Part shown: positions 13,445-26,015 of the stretch, piece by piece | Numbering within the stretch: the stretch's first letter is position 1 | Layout: every line of letters starts with the position of its first letter | Assembly: GCA_029783825.1 (NCBI GenBank) | Contig: JAREIK010011456.1 | Coordinates: 1 to 64,000, forward strand | Direction: 5' to 3' | DNA length: 64,000 nt | DNA from: Sapria himalayana | Taxonomy: Eukaryota; Streptophyta; Magnoliopsida; Malpighiales; Rafflesiaceae | The notes under the pieces: generated by a model | What the model was told of the DNA's origin: nothing | The model's database searches: none | The model's input: the letters and a program-made list of their open reading frames with translations, nothing else | Program-made: the position numbers and the translations under genes

Positions 13445-15963
13445 TTTAGGTGTTTTGTGGTTTAGGAGTTTAGTGATTTAATTGTTTAGACCTTTAGTGA
13501 TTTATAGTTTTTATTTAAAGAATGAAAAAATTAAAAATTTAATTTTTTGATTTTTTTTGATTTTTTTAATTTTTGAAGGTTAAAACCTTTGAAAATATAA
13601 TAATATTAAATATTTTTAAATGTGAATATAATATTTAGTTATAATAATCTTAATAATTATATATAATGTAAACTCAATATAAATTATTTTATTGATAGAT
13701 ATTATAATAATGATAAATAAATAAATTAATAAACTAGTATTTATAAGAATGATATAAATTAAAATATAATTGTAAATTCTAAAATGATTCAAAATCAAAA
13801 TAAGATATATTAATAAAAAATAATTTTTTATTTTTAAAATTTTGCCTCTTTTTATCAGCATATATATTTTTTTTGATGAAAAATAAATTATTTAAATTTT
13901 ATCTATCTCAAAATAATTTATTTTGTAATTAATATTTCTATAAAAATAAACTGATAAATAATTAAAATGAATAATTTAAATTATAATGAATACTAATAAA
14001 AATGATAATTTTTATTTATTATTTAGACTATACTAATTTAATATTTTAAGTATTTATGAGCTTCGGGGATTAGGTGTTTAGTCATTTTAGTATTTAGTCA
14101 TTTAGTGGTTTATAGGTTTTATTTAAAAAATAAAATAAAAAAAAAGTATTTTTGTTATTTTTTTCTCATTTTTGAAGGTTATAACCTTTGAAAATATAAT
14201 AATTTTTAATTTTTTCTTTGAAAAGTGAATATAATATGAAGTTAATAATCATAATAATTAAATATAATATAAATTCAATATAAATTATTTTATAGGTATA
14301 TATTATAATAATGATCTTATAAAAATAATAAACAATTATAAATAAGATAAATATTGTTTAAAATATATTTGCAAAACCTAAAATGGTTCTTAATCATAGT
14401 GAAATATTTTACTAAATATTAATTTTAAATTTTAAAATTTTTGTATCCATTTATATGCTTATATATTTTTTGATCAAAAATAAATTTTTAAAATTATATT
14501 TGTCTCACTAATAATTTATTTTTTAATTTTTATTTCTATTAAAATAAACTAATAAATAATTAAGATGTATGTTTAAAATTATAATTAATACTAATAAAAA
14601 TGAGATTTATTATTTATTATATATAGTATACCAGTTTAATGGTTAAATTATTTATGGTTTTTGTCATTTAGAAGTTTAGTAATTTATGTTTTTATGCATT
14701 TAGTGGTTTATAGGTTTTATTTATATAATAAAAATAATTTTTTTTTATTTTTTTTAATTTTCAAAGGTTATAATCTTTTAAAAGAAAAAAATTTTTAAAA
14801 TTTTTTGAAATGTAAATACCATGTATAATTATATTAATCTTACTAATTATATATCATATAAATTAAATATAAAACATTTTAATGATAGAAATTATAATAA
14901 TGATCAAAAATTAAATTAACAAACTATTATTAAAAATCTAAATATTAATTAAAATATATTTACATAACACAAAATGATTCAAAATCAAATCAAAATATAT
15001 TACTAAATATTAATATTTAATTTTTAAATTTGTCCTTCTTTTTTTAAGCTTATATTTTTTTTTGATTAAATATAAATTAGTTAAATCTTATTTGTCTCAT
15101 TCGAAATTTATTTTGAATTAATTTTTCTAAAAAATTAAATTATAAATAATTAAAATTAATTTTTAAAATTATAATAAATAGAAATATAAATGAGATTTAT
15201 TATTTAATAAATAAAATATAGCTATTAAAAGGTTTATGTATTTAGGGGTTTCAGGGTTTATGAGCTTACTGATTTAAGTAATCATTTAATGATCTATAGG
15301 TTTTATTTAAAAAATAAAATAACAAAAAATTTATTTTTATTATTTTTTCTCATTTTTTAAGGTTATAACTTTTGACAATAAAATAATTTTTAAAATTTTT
15401 TCGAATGGGAATAAATATTTATTTATAATAATCATAATAATTATATATCATATAAATTCAATAAAAACAATTTTTTTGATATATATTCTAATAATTATCA
15501 AAAAATAAATTAAAAATCTATTATGAATAAGATTGATATTACTTAAAATATAATATCAAAACAAAAAATTGTTCAAAAGCAAAGCAAAATATATTACTAA
15601 ATAATAATTATTTGTTTTTAAATTTTTATTCTTTTTATACTCTTATCTATTTTTTGATGAAAAATAATTTTTATAAATTATATTTTTAACTCATAATTTA
15701 TTTTATAATTAATACAGATATACAAATAAAAAACTAAAAATCAAAATAATTTTTTGAAATTATAATGAAAACAAATAAAAATGAGATTTACTAATTATTA
15801 TTTAATGTATACTAGTTTAAAGGATTATCTATATAGGAGTATTTTGATTTTGTAGTTTTGTGATTTAAGTGTTTAGGCATTTAGTGGTGTATAGGCTTTA
15901 TTTAAACAATGAAATAATAAAAAAACTATTTTTTTTATTTTTTCACATTTTCAAAGGTTATAA

Positions 15964-16201
15964 CCTTTGAAAATGTATAATTTTAAATATTTTTTCAAAA
16001 TTGATTATAAAATTTAGTTATAATATTAATTATATTTATATATTATATAAATTTAATATAAACATTTTAGTGGGGCAGTAGTATCAGGGTTTAGGAGTTT
16101 AGTAATTTACATATTTAGGTATTTTGTGGTTTATAGTTTTTATTTAAATAATTAAATAACAAAAAAATTATTTTTATGATTTTTTCGCCTTTTCAAGGTT
16201 A
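15964..16201 (+). repeat. Truncated satellite monomer (238 bp)
   Basis: Adjacent dyads are only 238 bp apart. The sequence follows a normal monomer to about 16065 (ATATAAACATTTTA), then crosses a short G-rich joint (16071-16086, TGGGGCAGTAGTATCA) into the middle of the octamer segment of the next monomer. About 360 bp of a standard monomer is missing. The downstream dyad is also damaged, reading TAACCAGGG instead of TAACCTTTG. Confidence 0.75.
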
Positions 16202-19200
16202 TAACCAGGGAAAATATTATAATTTTTAAATTTTTTTCAAATGTTAATACAATATTTAATTATAATAATCATAAAAATTAAATATCATGTAAATTCAATA
16301 TAAATAATTTTATTGATCGATATTATAATACTGATCATAAAATAGATTAATAAATTATTATTAATAAGATATATATTAATTAATATATATTTCCAAAACC
16401 TAAAACGATTCAAAATCAAAGTAAAATATATTACTAAATAATAATTTTTTATTTTTAAATTTTGTATTCTTTTTATAACTTATAAATTTTTTTGATGAAT
16501 ATAAATTATTTAAGTTATATTTGTCTAGTTCATAATTTTGTTTTGCAATTAATATTTCTATAAAAATAAACTAATAAATAATTAAAATGAATATTAAAAT
16601 TATAAAGAATACAAATAAAAATGAAATATATGATTAATTATTTAGGGTATACTAGTTTAATGGTTTAAGTATTTAAGAGTTTAGGAGTTAAGTGATTTAA
16701 GTGTTTAGGCATTTAGTAGTTTATATTTTTTATTTAAATAATGAAATAAAAAATATTATTTTTCAAATTTTTTATCAATTTTGAAGGTTATAAACTTTAT
16801 AAATATAATAATTTTTAAATTTTTTTCAAATGTTAATACAATATTTAGTTATAATTATATATCATGTAAATTCAATATAAACAATTTTATTGATAAATAT
16901 TCTAATAATGATCAAAAAATAAATTAATAATCTATTATTAATAAGATAGATATCAATTAAAATATAATTACAAAACCTAAAATGATTCAGAAGCAAAGCA
17001 AAATATATTACTATATAATAATTTTTTGTTTTGAAATTTTTTTTTATTTTAAAAAGTTTATCTATAATTTTTTGATGAAAAATAATTTATATAAATTATA
17101 TTTGTCTTACTCAATTTATTTTGTCATTAATATTTCTATGAAAATAAACTAATAAATAATTAAAATAAAAATTTAAAATTATACTTAATAAAAATTAAAT
17201 TGAGATTATTTTTTTTAATTTTTGCATCATTTTATAAGCTTATATGTTTTTATGATGAAAAATATATTATTTAAATTATATTTGTATCACTCATAATTTA
17301 TTTTGTAATTAATATTTGTATAAAAATCAACGGATAAAAATTAAAATAAAAATTTAAAAATATACTAAATAAAAATTAAATTAAGATTTATGATCTTTTA
17401 TTAATGTACACATGTTTAATGGTTTAAGTATTTAAAGGTTTTGTCGTTTAAGAGTTTAGCATTTTATGTTTTTAGGCATTTAATATTTTATAGATTTTAT
17501 TTAAACAATAAAATAACAAAAAAGAATTTGTAATTTTTTTTCATTCTCATAGGTTATAACCTTTGAAAATATAATAATATATAAAATTCTTTGTAATGTG
17601 AATACAATATTTAGTTATTAAAATATTAATAATTATATATCATATAAATTCAATATAAACAATTTTATTCATATATAATATAATAATGATCAAATTTAAA
17701 TTAATAAACTATTAATAAAAAGATTGATATTAATTAAAAAATATTTACAAAACCCAAATTGATTCAAAATTAAAGTAAAATATATTACTGGATAATAATT
17801 TTTAATTTTTAAATTTTTACTTCTTTTATAATTATATATATTTTTGATTAAAAATAAATTAATTAAAATATATATGTCGCTCTCATAATTTAATTTGTAA
17901 TAAATATTTCTATAAAAATAAACTAATAAATAATTAAAATGAATATTTAAAATTATATTAAATAGAAATAAAAATTAGATTTATTAATTATTAAGTAGTA
18001 TATAGTGGTTTAATGGTTTGTGTATTTAGGCATTATGAGGTTTAAGAGTTTACTGATTTAACTGTGTATGCATTTTGTGGTTTATAGGTTTTATTAAAAA
18101 ACTAAAATAATAAAAATTTATTTTTATTATTTTTTGATATTTTCAAAGGTTATATAACCTTAGAAAATATAATAATTTTTAATTTTTTTTAAATGTGAAT
18201 ACAATATTTAGTTATAATAATCATTATATTTATATATCATATAAATTAAATATAAATAATTTTATTGATAAATATTCTAATAATGATCAAAAAATAAATT
18301 AATAATCTATTATTAATAAGATAGATATCAATTAAAATATAATTACAAAACCTATTATGATTCATAAGCAAAGCAAATTATATTACTATAAAATAATTTT
18401 TTGTTTTGAAATTTTTTTTACTTTTAAAAAGTTTATCAATAATTTTTTAATGAAAAATAATTTATATAAATTATATTTGTCTATCTCAATTTATTTTGTA
18501 ATTAATATTTATATATAAATAAACAAATAAATAATTAAAATGAATATTTAAAATTATAATGAAAAAAATGAGATTTATTATTTATTATTTAGGGATACCG
18601 GTTTAATTTAAATTAGATCTTTCTCACTAATAATTTATTTTGTAATTAATATTTCTATAAAATAAATTGATAAATAATTAAATAAAAATTTAAAATTATA
18701 CTGAATAAAAATTAAAATGAGATTTATGATTTATTATTAATGTATACTAGTTTAATGATTTAAGTATTTAGAAGTTTGTCGTTAGGAGTTTAGCGATTTA
18801 TGTTTTTAGGCTTTTAGTGGTTTATAGGTTTTATTTAAAAAAATAAAATAACAAAAAAAATTTCTATAATTTTTTATCATTTTCATAGGTTATAACATTT
18901 GAAAATATAATAATATTTAAAATTTTTTGAAATTTTAATACAATATTTTGTTATAATAATATTAATAATTATATATCATATATATTTAATATAAATAATT
19001 TTATTGATAGATATTATAATAAAGATCAAAAATTAAATTTATAAACTAATAAAATTCAAGATAGATATAAATAAAAAAATATTTACAAGCCCCAAATTGA
19101 TTCAAAATTAAAGAAACTTATATTACTTGATAATAATTTTTTAATTTTTAAATTTATACTTCTTTTATAAGAGAATATTTTTATTAGATAAATAATATAT

Positions 19201-19410
19201 TATTTAAATTATATTTGTCCCACTCATAATTTATTTTGTAATAAATATTACTAAATAAATACACAAATAAATAATTAAAATGAATATTTAAAAATATAAT
19301 AAACAACAATAAAAATTAGATTTATTAATTATTAAGTAGTATTTAGTAGTTTAATGGTTTATGTATTTAGGCATTATGAGGTTTAGGAGTTTACTGATTT
19401 AACTTTATAA

Positions 19411-19418
19411 GCATTTAG
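19411..19418 (+). repeat. 8-bp target-site duplication, left copy (hAT copy 1)
   Basis: GCATTTAG immediately before the element. It matches GCATTTGG at 22981-22988 in 7 of 8 bases. In uninterrupted monomers this site reads GCATTTAGTGGTTTATAGG, so removing the element and one duplicate restores normal satellite. Eight bases is the duplication length expected for hAT transposons. Confidence 0.9.
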
Positions 19419-19435
19419 TAGGGCTGCTCACGGGA
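19419..19435 (+). repeat. Left terminal inverted repeat of hAT copy 1
   Basis: TAGGGCTGCTCACGGGA. It pairs with the reverse complement of 22964-22980, with three mismatches at positions 6, 11 and 13. The CAGGG/TAGGG-type start is typical of hAT ends. Confidence 0.85.
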
Positions 19436-20008
19436 CTCAGAGATTCATCGGCCTACACGAAGCCTTGTCCCGAAAGAATCGGGAATGAAAAAATCTGTTG
19501 ACTATGACTTTTCCCGTCTCGTTCCGTGACATATATTTTCTTTTGGGATGGTTCTAGATCTTAAGCAATATCTATCCCGAGAACCATCCCGTCCTAAAAA
19601 ACCTATACTAGAACCAGGAATATATATATATATAACATGAAGATGCACCCAATTTTGCTACTGCCCATCCATTTCCGACGCACCTATTGTTGTTACGTTG
19701 AGATCCAGGCTATTTCACAATGTTCCATCCGTGTTCAATTAGGTCCAGCCCTTGTCCGTTGCACTTCTGGTTGCCTCCACCATGTCCAAGATGCCACTAG
19801 CCTTTTGGTTTGTTTTTCTGACGAGAATTGAGTGATTAATTATTATTATTATGTGTCTCAGTCAGTTTTGTTGAGTATTGTTTGTGGTGTTGTGGTTGGG
19901 CCGAATGAGTGGGCTGAATGTGTTACAGTCAGTTTTGTAGAGCTTACTTGTTTAAAATATTTATATGTATTTATGCTTAACATATCATATTAATTAATGG
20001 CAATGCAG

Positions 20009-21930
20009 ATGGCACAATCCAGCGGTAAATGAAAAATACAATAAATTGAAGATGATCAGATCTCAAATGATCAAAGTACTCGTAAATCCAATCATCATCC
20101 TTTCACGAACCCTCCTATTGTTACGACAGGTTCTTCAATTCCAATTGTAGAAGAAAGTCAAGGTACATCTGAACCTCAAGCTCATAAAAAGTATAAGTCT
20201 ACTATTTGGGAAACTTATGAAATATTAGTTGATTCAGAGGGAAATGAAACTGGTAGGGCAGCTTGTATATGGTGTAGGAGAGAATATTTGGAAAAAAGTG
20301 ATCAATGTACTTCGAGTTTATGGAAATACTTGAGAGAGACTTTTTGGAAATTTCCACACAAAAAAGAATTAATAGAAGCTCACAAAAGTAAAGACAAGTC
20401 ACAATCTTTGTTGAGAGGGATGAGTTTAAGGAATTTTGTGAAGTTAGTGTGCCTCAATTTAAAATTCCATCTAGGTTCTCTATATTGAGGGATTGTTTTT
20501 CTTTGTTTGTGAACGAAAAGAAAAAATTATTTGATAGCATATCATATCATTGTTGTAGAGTTTCATTGACTTCAGACACTTGGACTAGCATTGAGAATTT
20601 GTCTTATATATGTTTGACTATTCATACATTGATTCTCAATGGAATATGCATAAAAGGCTTTTGAACTTTTGTGTAATAAAAAGTCATTCTAAAGTTAATA
20701 TTAGAAATGCTATTGAGTTTTACATGAATGATTGGGGTTTGAGAAAGTTGATGTTCATTACTGTTGAGAATACATCAAATAATGATGTTGCAGTTGAACA
20801 ATTGAAAAAAAGGCTTGTGAAAAAAAGTGTTGTACCTTTGAGAGGTGAGCATTTTCATATGAGATGTTGTGCTCATATCCTAAACTTAATTGTCAGAGAT
20901 GGCATTGTAGTAGTTGAGGGTGCTATTCAAAAAATTAGAGGTGTGGTGAAATATGTGAGTAGCAGTCCTAAAAGATTAGATATGTTTAAGTTATGTGTTG
21001 AAGAAGCAAACTTGACATATGCATCTCATTGCAATTAGATTGTCCTACAAGATGGAATTCAACTTATTTGATGCTACAAACTGATGTAAAATATCAAAAA
21101 GAATTTGATAAGTTGGAGGACAAAGACAAAAGGTTTTTGAAGGAGTTTGGTTCAAACGTTCCAACTGAGAGAGACTAAACAAACGCTAAAATTTTGGCTC
21201 GTTTCTTTAACACTTTTTATTAGGTAACTTGTAAATTTTTTGGCTCTTAATATTCCACCTCTAGTGTTTATTTTTCTGAGATTATTCGAATTTTAAAAAA
21301 AATTGAGCTTTGTGAAAATAGTAGAGAACAATGGTGTCTGAAATAGGTATGAAAATGAGGCATAAATTCAACAAATATTGGTATTCTCTTTAGTCAACAA
21401 ATATTATTCTTTTTGTAGCAGTAGTGTTGGATCCTAGATATAAGCTCAAATATCTCAAGGTTAAGTACACTTATCATTATGGAGAGGAATTGGCTAAAAA
21501 TTTGGTGAAAAATGTTATAAATGCTTTAAATGAGATGATGGATGATTATAAAGATTTAAATGAAGATGAATCAAAAGAAGATGATTTCTCTTCCACTACT
21601 TTGAAGAAAAATGCTGATTTCTTTGATGGTAGTGATACTTATGTTGATTTTTATTGTTGAATTGGAGAAAGAACAAGAAGCTGCAACTTTGGAAGAGTTG
21701 GATAAGTACTTGAAGGACAAGCTTGAAAAAAATAGGATTGATTTGATCTTCTAAACTGGTGGAAGGTTAATGAGTTTAGGTATCCTTCTTTGGCAAATGT
21801 ACCAAGGGATGTATAATATATCCAAGCATTTACTGTGGCCTACGAATCTACATTTATCATTGGGGGGAGAACATTACATAAATTCAGGAGTTCTTTAATA
21901 CCCATTACAGTTGATGTTCTCATATGTTGA
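20009..21930 (+). pseudogene. hAT transposase pseudogene (BED finger, RNase H-like core, C-terminal dimerisation region)
   Basis: A family member would excise and reinsert the element by a DDE transposase reaction in the nucleus. The likely start ATG at 20009 (MAQSSGK) meets a stop after seven codons. Homologous frames then continue. A BED-like finger (about 20255-20350) has the CIWC pair, but later ligand positions are lost (LWKYL in place of a His-bearing LxxHL). The DTWTS motif, with the first expected catalytic Asp, is at about 20577-20591. A shared frameshift falls near 20625. FITVENTSNND (about 20755-20785) has Glu where the family usually has Asp. HMRCCAHILNLIV (about 20858-20896), VAVVLDPRYKLKYL (about 21416-21460), LLNWWKVNEFRYP (about 21748-21786) and [13 protein letters not shown] (about 21839-21880) complete the pattern. 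Stops lie near 21036, 21069, 21176, 21222, 21658 and 21811. A 124-bp deletion at 20408-20415 also breaks the frame. A possible GT-AG intron is at 22007-22097. Pseudogene status is certain; the family call is confident. Confidence 0.9.
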
Positions 21931-22963
21931 CAAGATTAGTTGAGAAGCTCAAACAAACTTATTGAAATTGAAGAATTAGTTCAAGACCTTGATGGTAATG
22001 AATCAGGTTAGTATACAAATCTTGTAAATTTTAATTTCACTTTTACTTATTTTATACATTCAATTTAATAAAAATATGGTTCAATTACAATTTTCAGAGA
22101 GGTCACAAGATCCAAATATTCTTCCAACTATAGTTGGCCAACTAAATTTGGAATGGGTTTATTAAATTTTATAAGGTAATATTTTGTTTTTTTATTACTC
22201 TTTAATCTTGAAATTTATGTCTACATGATTAAGACATTTTCATCTATGGTTATCCTTCTGCATAGGAGGAAGAAAAGAGAGGATTTGTAGAAGAGATAAT
22301 TAATTGGGTTTGGATTTTCAATGCTGTTCCTGAGACGAACCTTTGAAATGATTATTATCATGGTTTTAATTAGTTGTATTTTTTTGTTATATTAAGTTGT
22401 CTAATTTTAGCAATTACTTAAGTAGTAATTGCTGCTACCAATGTTTGTGGTCATCTTTAGCTATTCCTTAATATTTTAAGTAATTGTTTAAAAAATGTAG
22501 TATTGCTATTATGGTTAACTTTCACTCGGCTGAACAAAGCCAACTTGTGACAAAACAAAGAACCAAATTAAGCACACAACTCGGTCCCGTTCTATTTAAC
22601 ATTTCTATCTTTTTATGTACATCAACGCTTTTGACAAGGTAATGTAACTCGTTTGTGGTATTTAGCCTATTTGACAAAACAAAATTGGCCCAATTTGAGT
22701 TTGAAAGATATATAACTAAGGAATGATAAATGGTACAACAAAAGGTTTCGACATGAACTAACTTGGCCGGTTTGAAGAAAATAAATTGAAAAAAATGTCC
22801 GAAATCCGTCCCGTCCCAGGACGGTTTTTTCCTACCCAAAATATCCGATCTCCGTCCCATCCCGTCCTGGTATTTTCAACCTACGGGACGGGTCTGGATC
22901 TTCAAAAAAAAATCTCCGAACTGTGGGAAGGGACTAGAGATTTGTAATCCTCATTTCGCCCCT

Positions 22964-22980
22964 TCCCATAAGCACCCCTA
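22964..22980 (-). repeat. Right terminal inverted repeat of hAT copy 1
   Basis: The plus strand reads TCCCATAAGCACCCCTA. Its reverse complement matches the left end in 14 of 17 bases. It is followed directly by the target duplicate GCATTTGG. Confidence 0.85.
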
Positions 22981-22988
22981 GCATTTGG
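22981..22988 (+). repeat. 8-bp target-site duplication, right copy (hAT copy 1)
   Basis: GCATTTGG, one change from GCATTTAG at 19411-19418. Satellite resumes immediately as TGGTTTACAGGTTTTATTT, the normal continuation of the interrupted octamer segment. Confidence 0.88.
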
Positions 22989-25922
22989 TGGTTTACAGGT
23001 TTTATTTAAAAAATATAATAACAAAAAATTTATTTTTATTATTTTTTGATATTTTCAAAGGTTATAACCTTTGAAAATTTAATAATTTTTAAATTTTTTT
23101 CAAATGTGAATACAATATTTAGTTATACTAATCATTATATTTATATATTATATAAATTTAATACAAACAATTTTATTGATAAATATTTTAATAATAATCA
23201 AAAAATAAATTAATAATCCATTAATAATAAGATAGATATTAAATAAAATATAATTACAAAACTTAAAATGATTCAGAAGGAAAGAAAAATATATTACTAT
23301 ATAATAATTTTTTGTTTTTGAATTTTTTTTAAATAAGTTTATCTATATTTTTTTTGATGAAAAATAATTTATATAAATTATATTTGTCTAACTCATAATT
23401 TATTTTGTAATTAATATTTATATATAAATAAACAAATAAATAATTAAAATGAATATTTAAAATTACAATAAAAAAAATTAGATTTATTATTTATTATTTA
23501 TTATTTAGGGATACCGGTTTAATTTAAATTAGATCCGTCTCACTAATAATTTATTTTGTATTTAATATTTTTATAAAAATAAATTGATAAATAATTAAAA
23601 TAAAAATTTAAAATTATCCAGAATAAAAATTAAAATGAGATTTAAGATTTATTATTAATGTATACAAATTTAATGGTTTAAGTATTTAGAGGTTTTTTCG
23701 TTAGGACTTTAGCGATTTATGTTTTTAGGCTTTTAGTGGTTTATAGGTTTTATATAAAAAAATAAAATAACAAAAAAAATTTCAATAATTTGTTATCATT
23801 TTCATAGGTTATAAACTTTGAAAATATAATAATATTCACAATTTTTTGAAATGTGAATACAATATTTAGTTTTAATAATTTTAATAATTATATATCATAT
23901 AAATTCAATATAAACAATTTTATTGATAGACAATATAATAATGATCAAAAATTAAATTAATAAACTATTAATAAAAAGATAGATATTAATTAAAAAATAT
24001 TTACAAAACCCAAATTGATTCAAGATTAAAGTAAAATATATTACTAGATAATAATTTTTAATTTTTAAATTTTTACTTCTTTTAGAACCGTATATTTTTT
24101 TTATTAAAAATAAATTAATTAAATTATATTTATCACACTCATACTTTATTTTGTAATAAATATTTCAATAAAAATAAACAAATAAATAATTATAATAAAT
24201 ATTTAAAATTATAATAAATAGAAATAAAAATTAGATTTATTAATTATTAAGTAGTATATAGTAATTTAATGGTTTATGTATTTAGGCATTACGGGGTTTA
24301 AGAGTTTACTGATTTAACTGTGTATGCATTTAGTGGTTTATAGGTTTTATTTAATAAAAAAAATAAAAAAAAATTATTTTTATTATTTTTTGATATTTTC
24401 AAAGATAATAACATTTGAAAATATAATAATTTTTAAATTTTTTTCAAAATTGAATAAATATTTATTTATAATAATCATAATAATTATATATCATATAATT
24501 TCAATATAAACAAATTTAGTGATAGATATTCTAATAATTATCAAAAAATAAATTTAAAATCTATTATGAATAAGATTGATATTATTTAAAATATAATATC
24601 AAAACCTAAAATGATTTAAAAGCAAAGCAAAATATATTACTTAATATTAATTATTTGATTTTAAATTTTTATTCTTTTTATAAGCTGATCTATTTTCTGA
24701 TGAAAAATAATTTTTATAAATTATACTTTTAACTCATAATTTATTTTATAATTAATATATATATATAAATAAAAAACTAAACAATCAAAATGAATTTTTT
24801 AAATTAAAATGAAAACAAATAAAAATGAGATTTATTAATTATTATCTAGGGGATACCCTTTTAAATGATTATCTATATAGGGGTATCATGATTTTTTAGT
24901 TTAGTTATTTAAGTATTTAGGCATTTGTGATTTATAGGTTTTATTTAAACAATGAAATAAAAATTATATATTTTTTGTTTTGTCACATGTTCAAAGGTTA
25001 TAAACTTTGAAAATATTATAATTTTAAAATTTTTTTCAAAAGTGAATACAATATTTAGTTATAATAATTTTTAAATTTATATATTATATAAATTAAATAT
25101 AAATATTTTTATTGATAAATATTCGAATAATGATCAAAAAATAAATTAATAATCTATTATTAATAAGTTAGATATCAATTAAAATATAATTTCAAAACCT
25201 AAAATGATTCAGAAACAAAGTATTAATTAAAATAAATTAATAATCTATTATTAATAAGTTAGATATTAATTAAAATACAATATTTAATTTGTATTTAATA
25301 TTTATATAAAAATAAACAAATAAATAATTAAAATGAATATTTAAAATTATAATGAAAAATATAAAAATGAGATTTATTATTTATTATTTAGGATATACCT
25401 ATTTAAAAAATGTATCTATTTAGTGTTTTAGAGATTTAGAAGTTATTGATTTAAGTATTTAAGCATTTAATGGTTTATAGCTTTTATTTAAATAATGAAA
25501 TAACAAAAAATTTATTTTTGATATTTTTTAATATTTTCAAAAATCATAACATTTGAAAAAATAATAATTTTAAAATTTTTTAAAAATGTGAATACAATAT
25601 TTAGTAATAATAATCATTATAACTATATATAATATAAAATAAATATAAACTATTTTAATGATTAATATTATATCAATTATCAAAAAATAAATTAATAAAC
25701 TAAAATTAATATGATAGGTATAAATTAAAATATAATTAAAAACCCTAAAATGATTCAAAATCAAAGTAAAATTTATTACTAAATAATAATTTTTTTTGTT
25801 TTTATATCATTTTTAAGCTTATATATTTTTTTGATGAAAAATATATTATTTAAATTATATTTGTCACTCATAATTTATTTTGTAATTAATATTTCTATAA
25901 ATTATTTAAATTATATTAAATG

Positions 25923-26015
25923 TTTACTAGTTTAAAGGTTTAGGTATATAGGGGCTTTGGGGTTTAGGAGTTTAGAGATTTATGTATTTAGGCATTTAAT
26001 GGTTTATAAGTTTTA
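25923..26015 (+). repeat. Telomere-like octamer minisatellite inside a monomer (clearest example)
   Basis: Eleven consecutive 8-bp units in perfect phase from 25923 to 26010, followed by TTTTA. Nine of the eleven begin TTTA; examples are TTTAGGTA (25939), TTTAGGAG (25963) and TTTAGGCA (25987). Two others are G-rich variants, TATAGGGG (25947) and CTTTGGGG (25955). The same phased pattern occurs in the other monomers, for example 13445-13508, 41299-41390 and 39420-39515. The unit resembles degenerate telomere repeats but has an 8-bp rather than a 7-bp period. Origin from telomere sequence is inference. Confidence 0.85.

Larger units (their letters stand above)
13445..19418 (+). repeat. A+T-rich satellite array, plus-oriented block 3a
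   Basis: Orientation switches inside an ATTTA shared by both sides (13444-13448): minus-strand satellite before it, then eight phased octamers (13445-13508) running straight into a plus-oriented dyad near 13580. Further dyad centres lie near 14185, 14770, 15366, 15963, 16201, 16795, 17556, 18153 and 18895. The spacing 15963-16201 is only 238 bp, reflecting a large internal deletion, while 16795-17556 and 18153-18895 are the long form (about 740-760 bp). The block is interrupted at 19418 by the hAT insertion. No gene is visible. Confidence 0.92.
19419..22980 (+). mobile_element. hAT-superfamily DNA transposon, copy 1, complete ends, dead
   Basis: A 3,562-bp insertion of clearly higher G+C content within the satellite. 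The ends are imperfect inverted repeats: the left starts TAGGGCTGCTCACGGGA and the right, read on the minus strand, starts TAGGGGTGCTTATGGGA (14 of 17 identical). An 8-bp target duplication flanks it. Subterminal zones at both ends are rich in CCGTCC / GGGACGG words (about 19505-19595 and 22800-22935), which in hAT elements are often transposase binding sites; that role here is inference. A (TA)n run lies at 19620-19633. The interior encodes a BED-finger hAT transposase of the plant Ac/RICESLEEPER type, broken by stops, a frameshift and a 124-bp deletion. Region 22100-22800 is non-coding 3' sequence. Mobility is very unlikely from its own gene. Confidence 0.93.

Noticed and set aside
19637..19831. 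Open frame in the 5' part of hAT copy 1 and related frames in copy 2 (43239-43481, 43418-43732)
   Set aside because: It lies upstream of the transposase start. The reading frames are not conserved between the copies, and the region diverges like non-coding DNA.
22522..22860. 112-codon minus-strand frame in the 3' part of hAT copy 1
   Set aside because: Falls in the non-coding subterminal region with CCGTCC repeats; no domain recognised; absent from copy 2 because of truncation, so there is no test of conservation.
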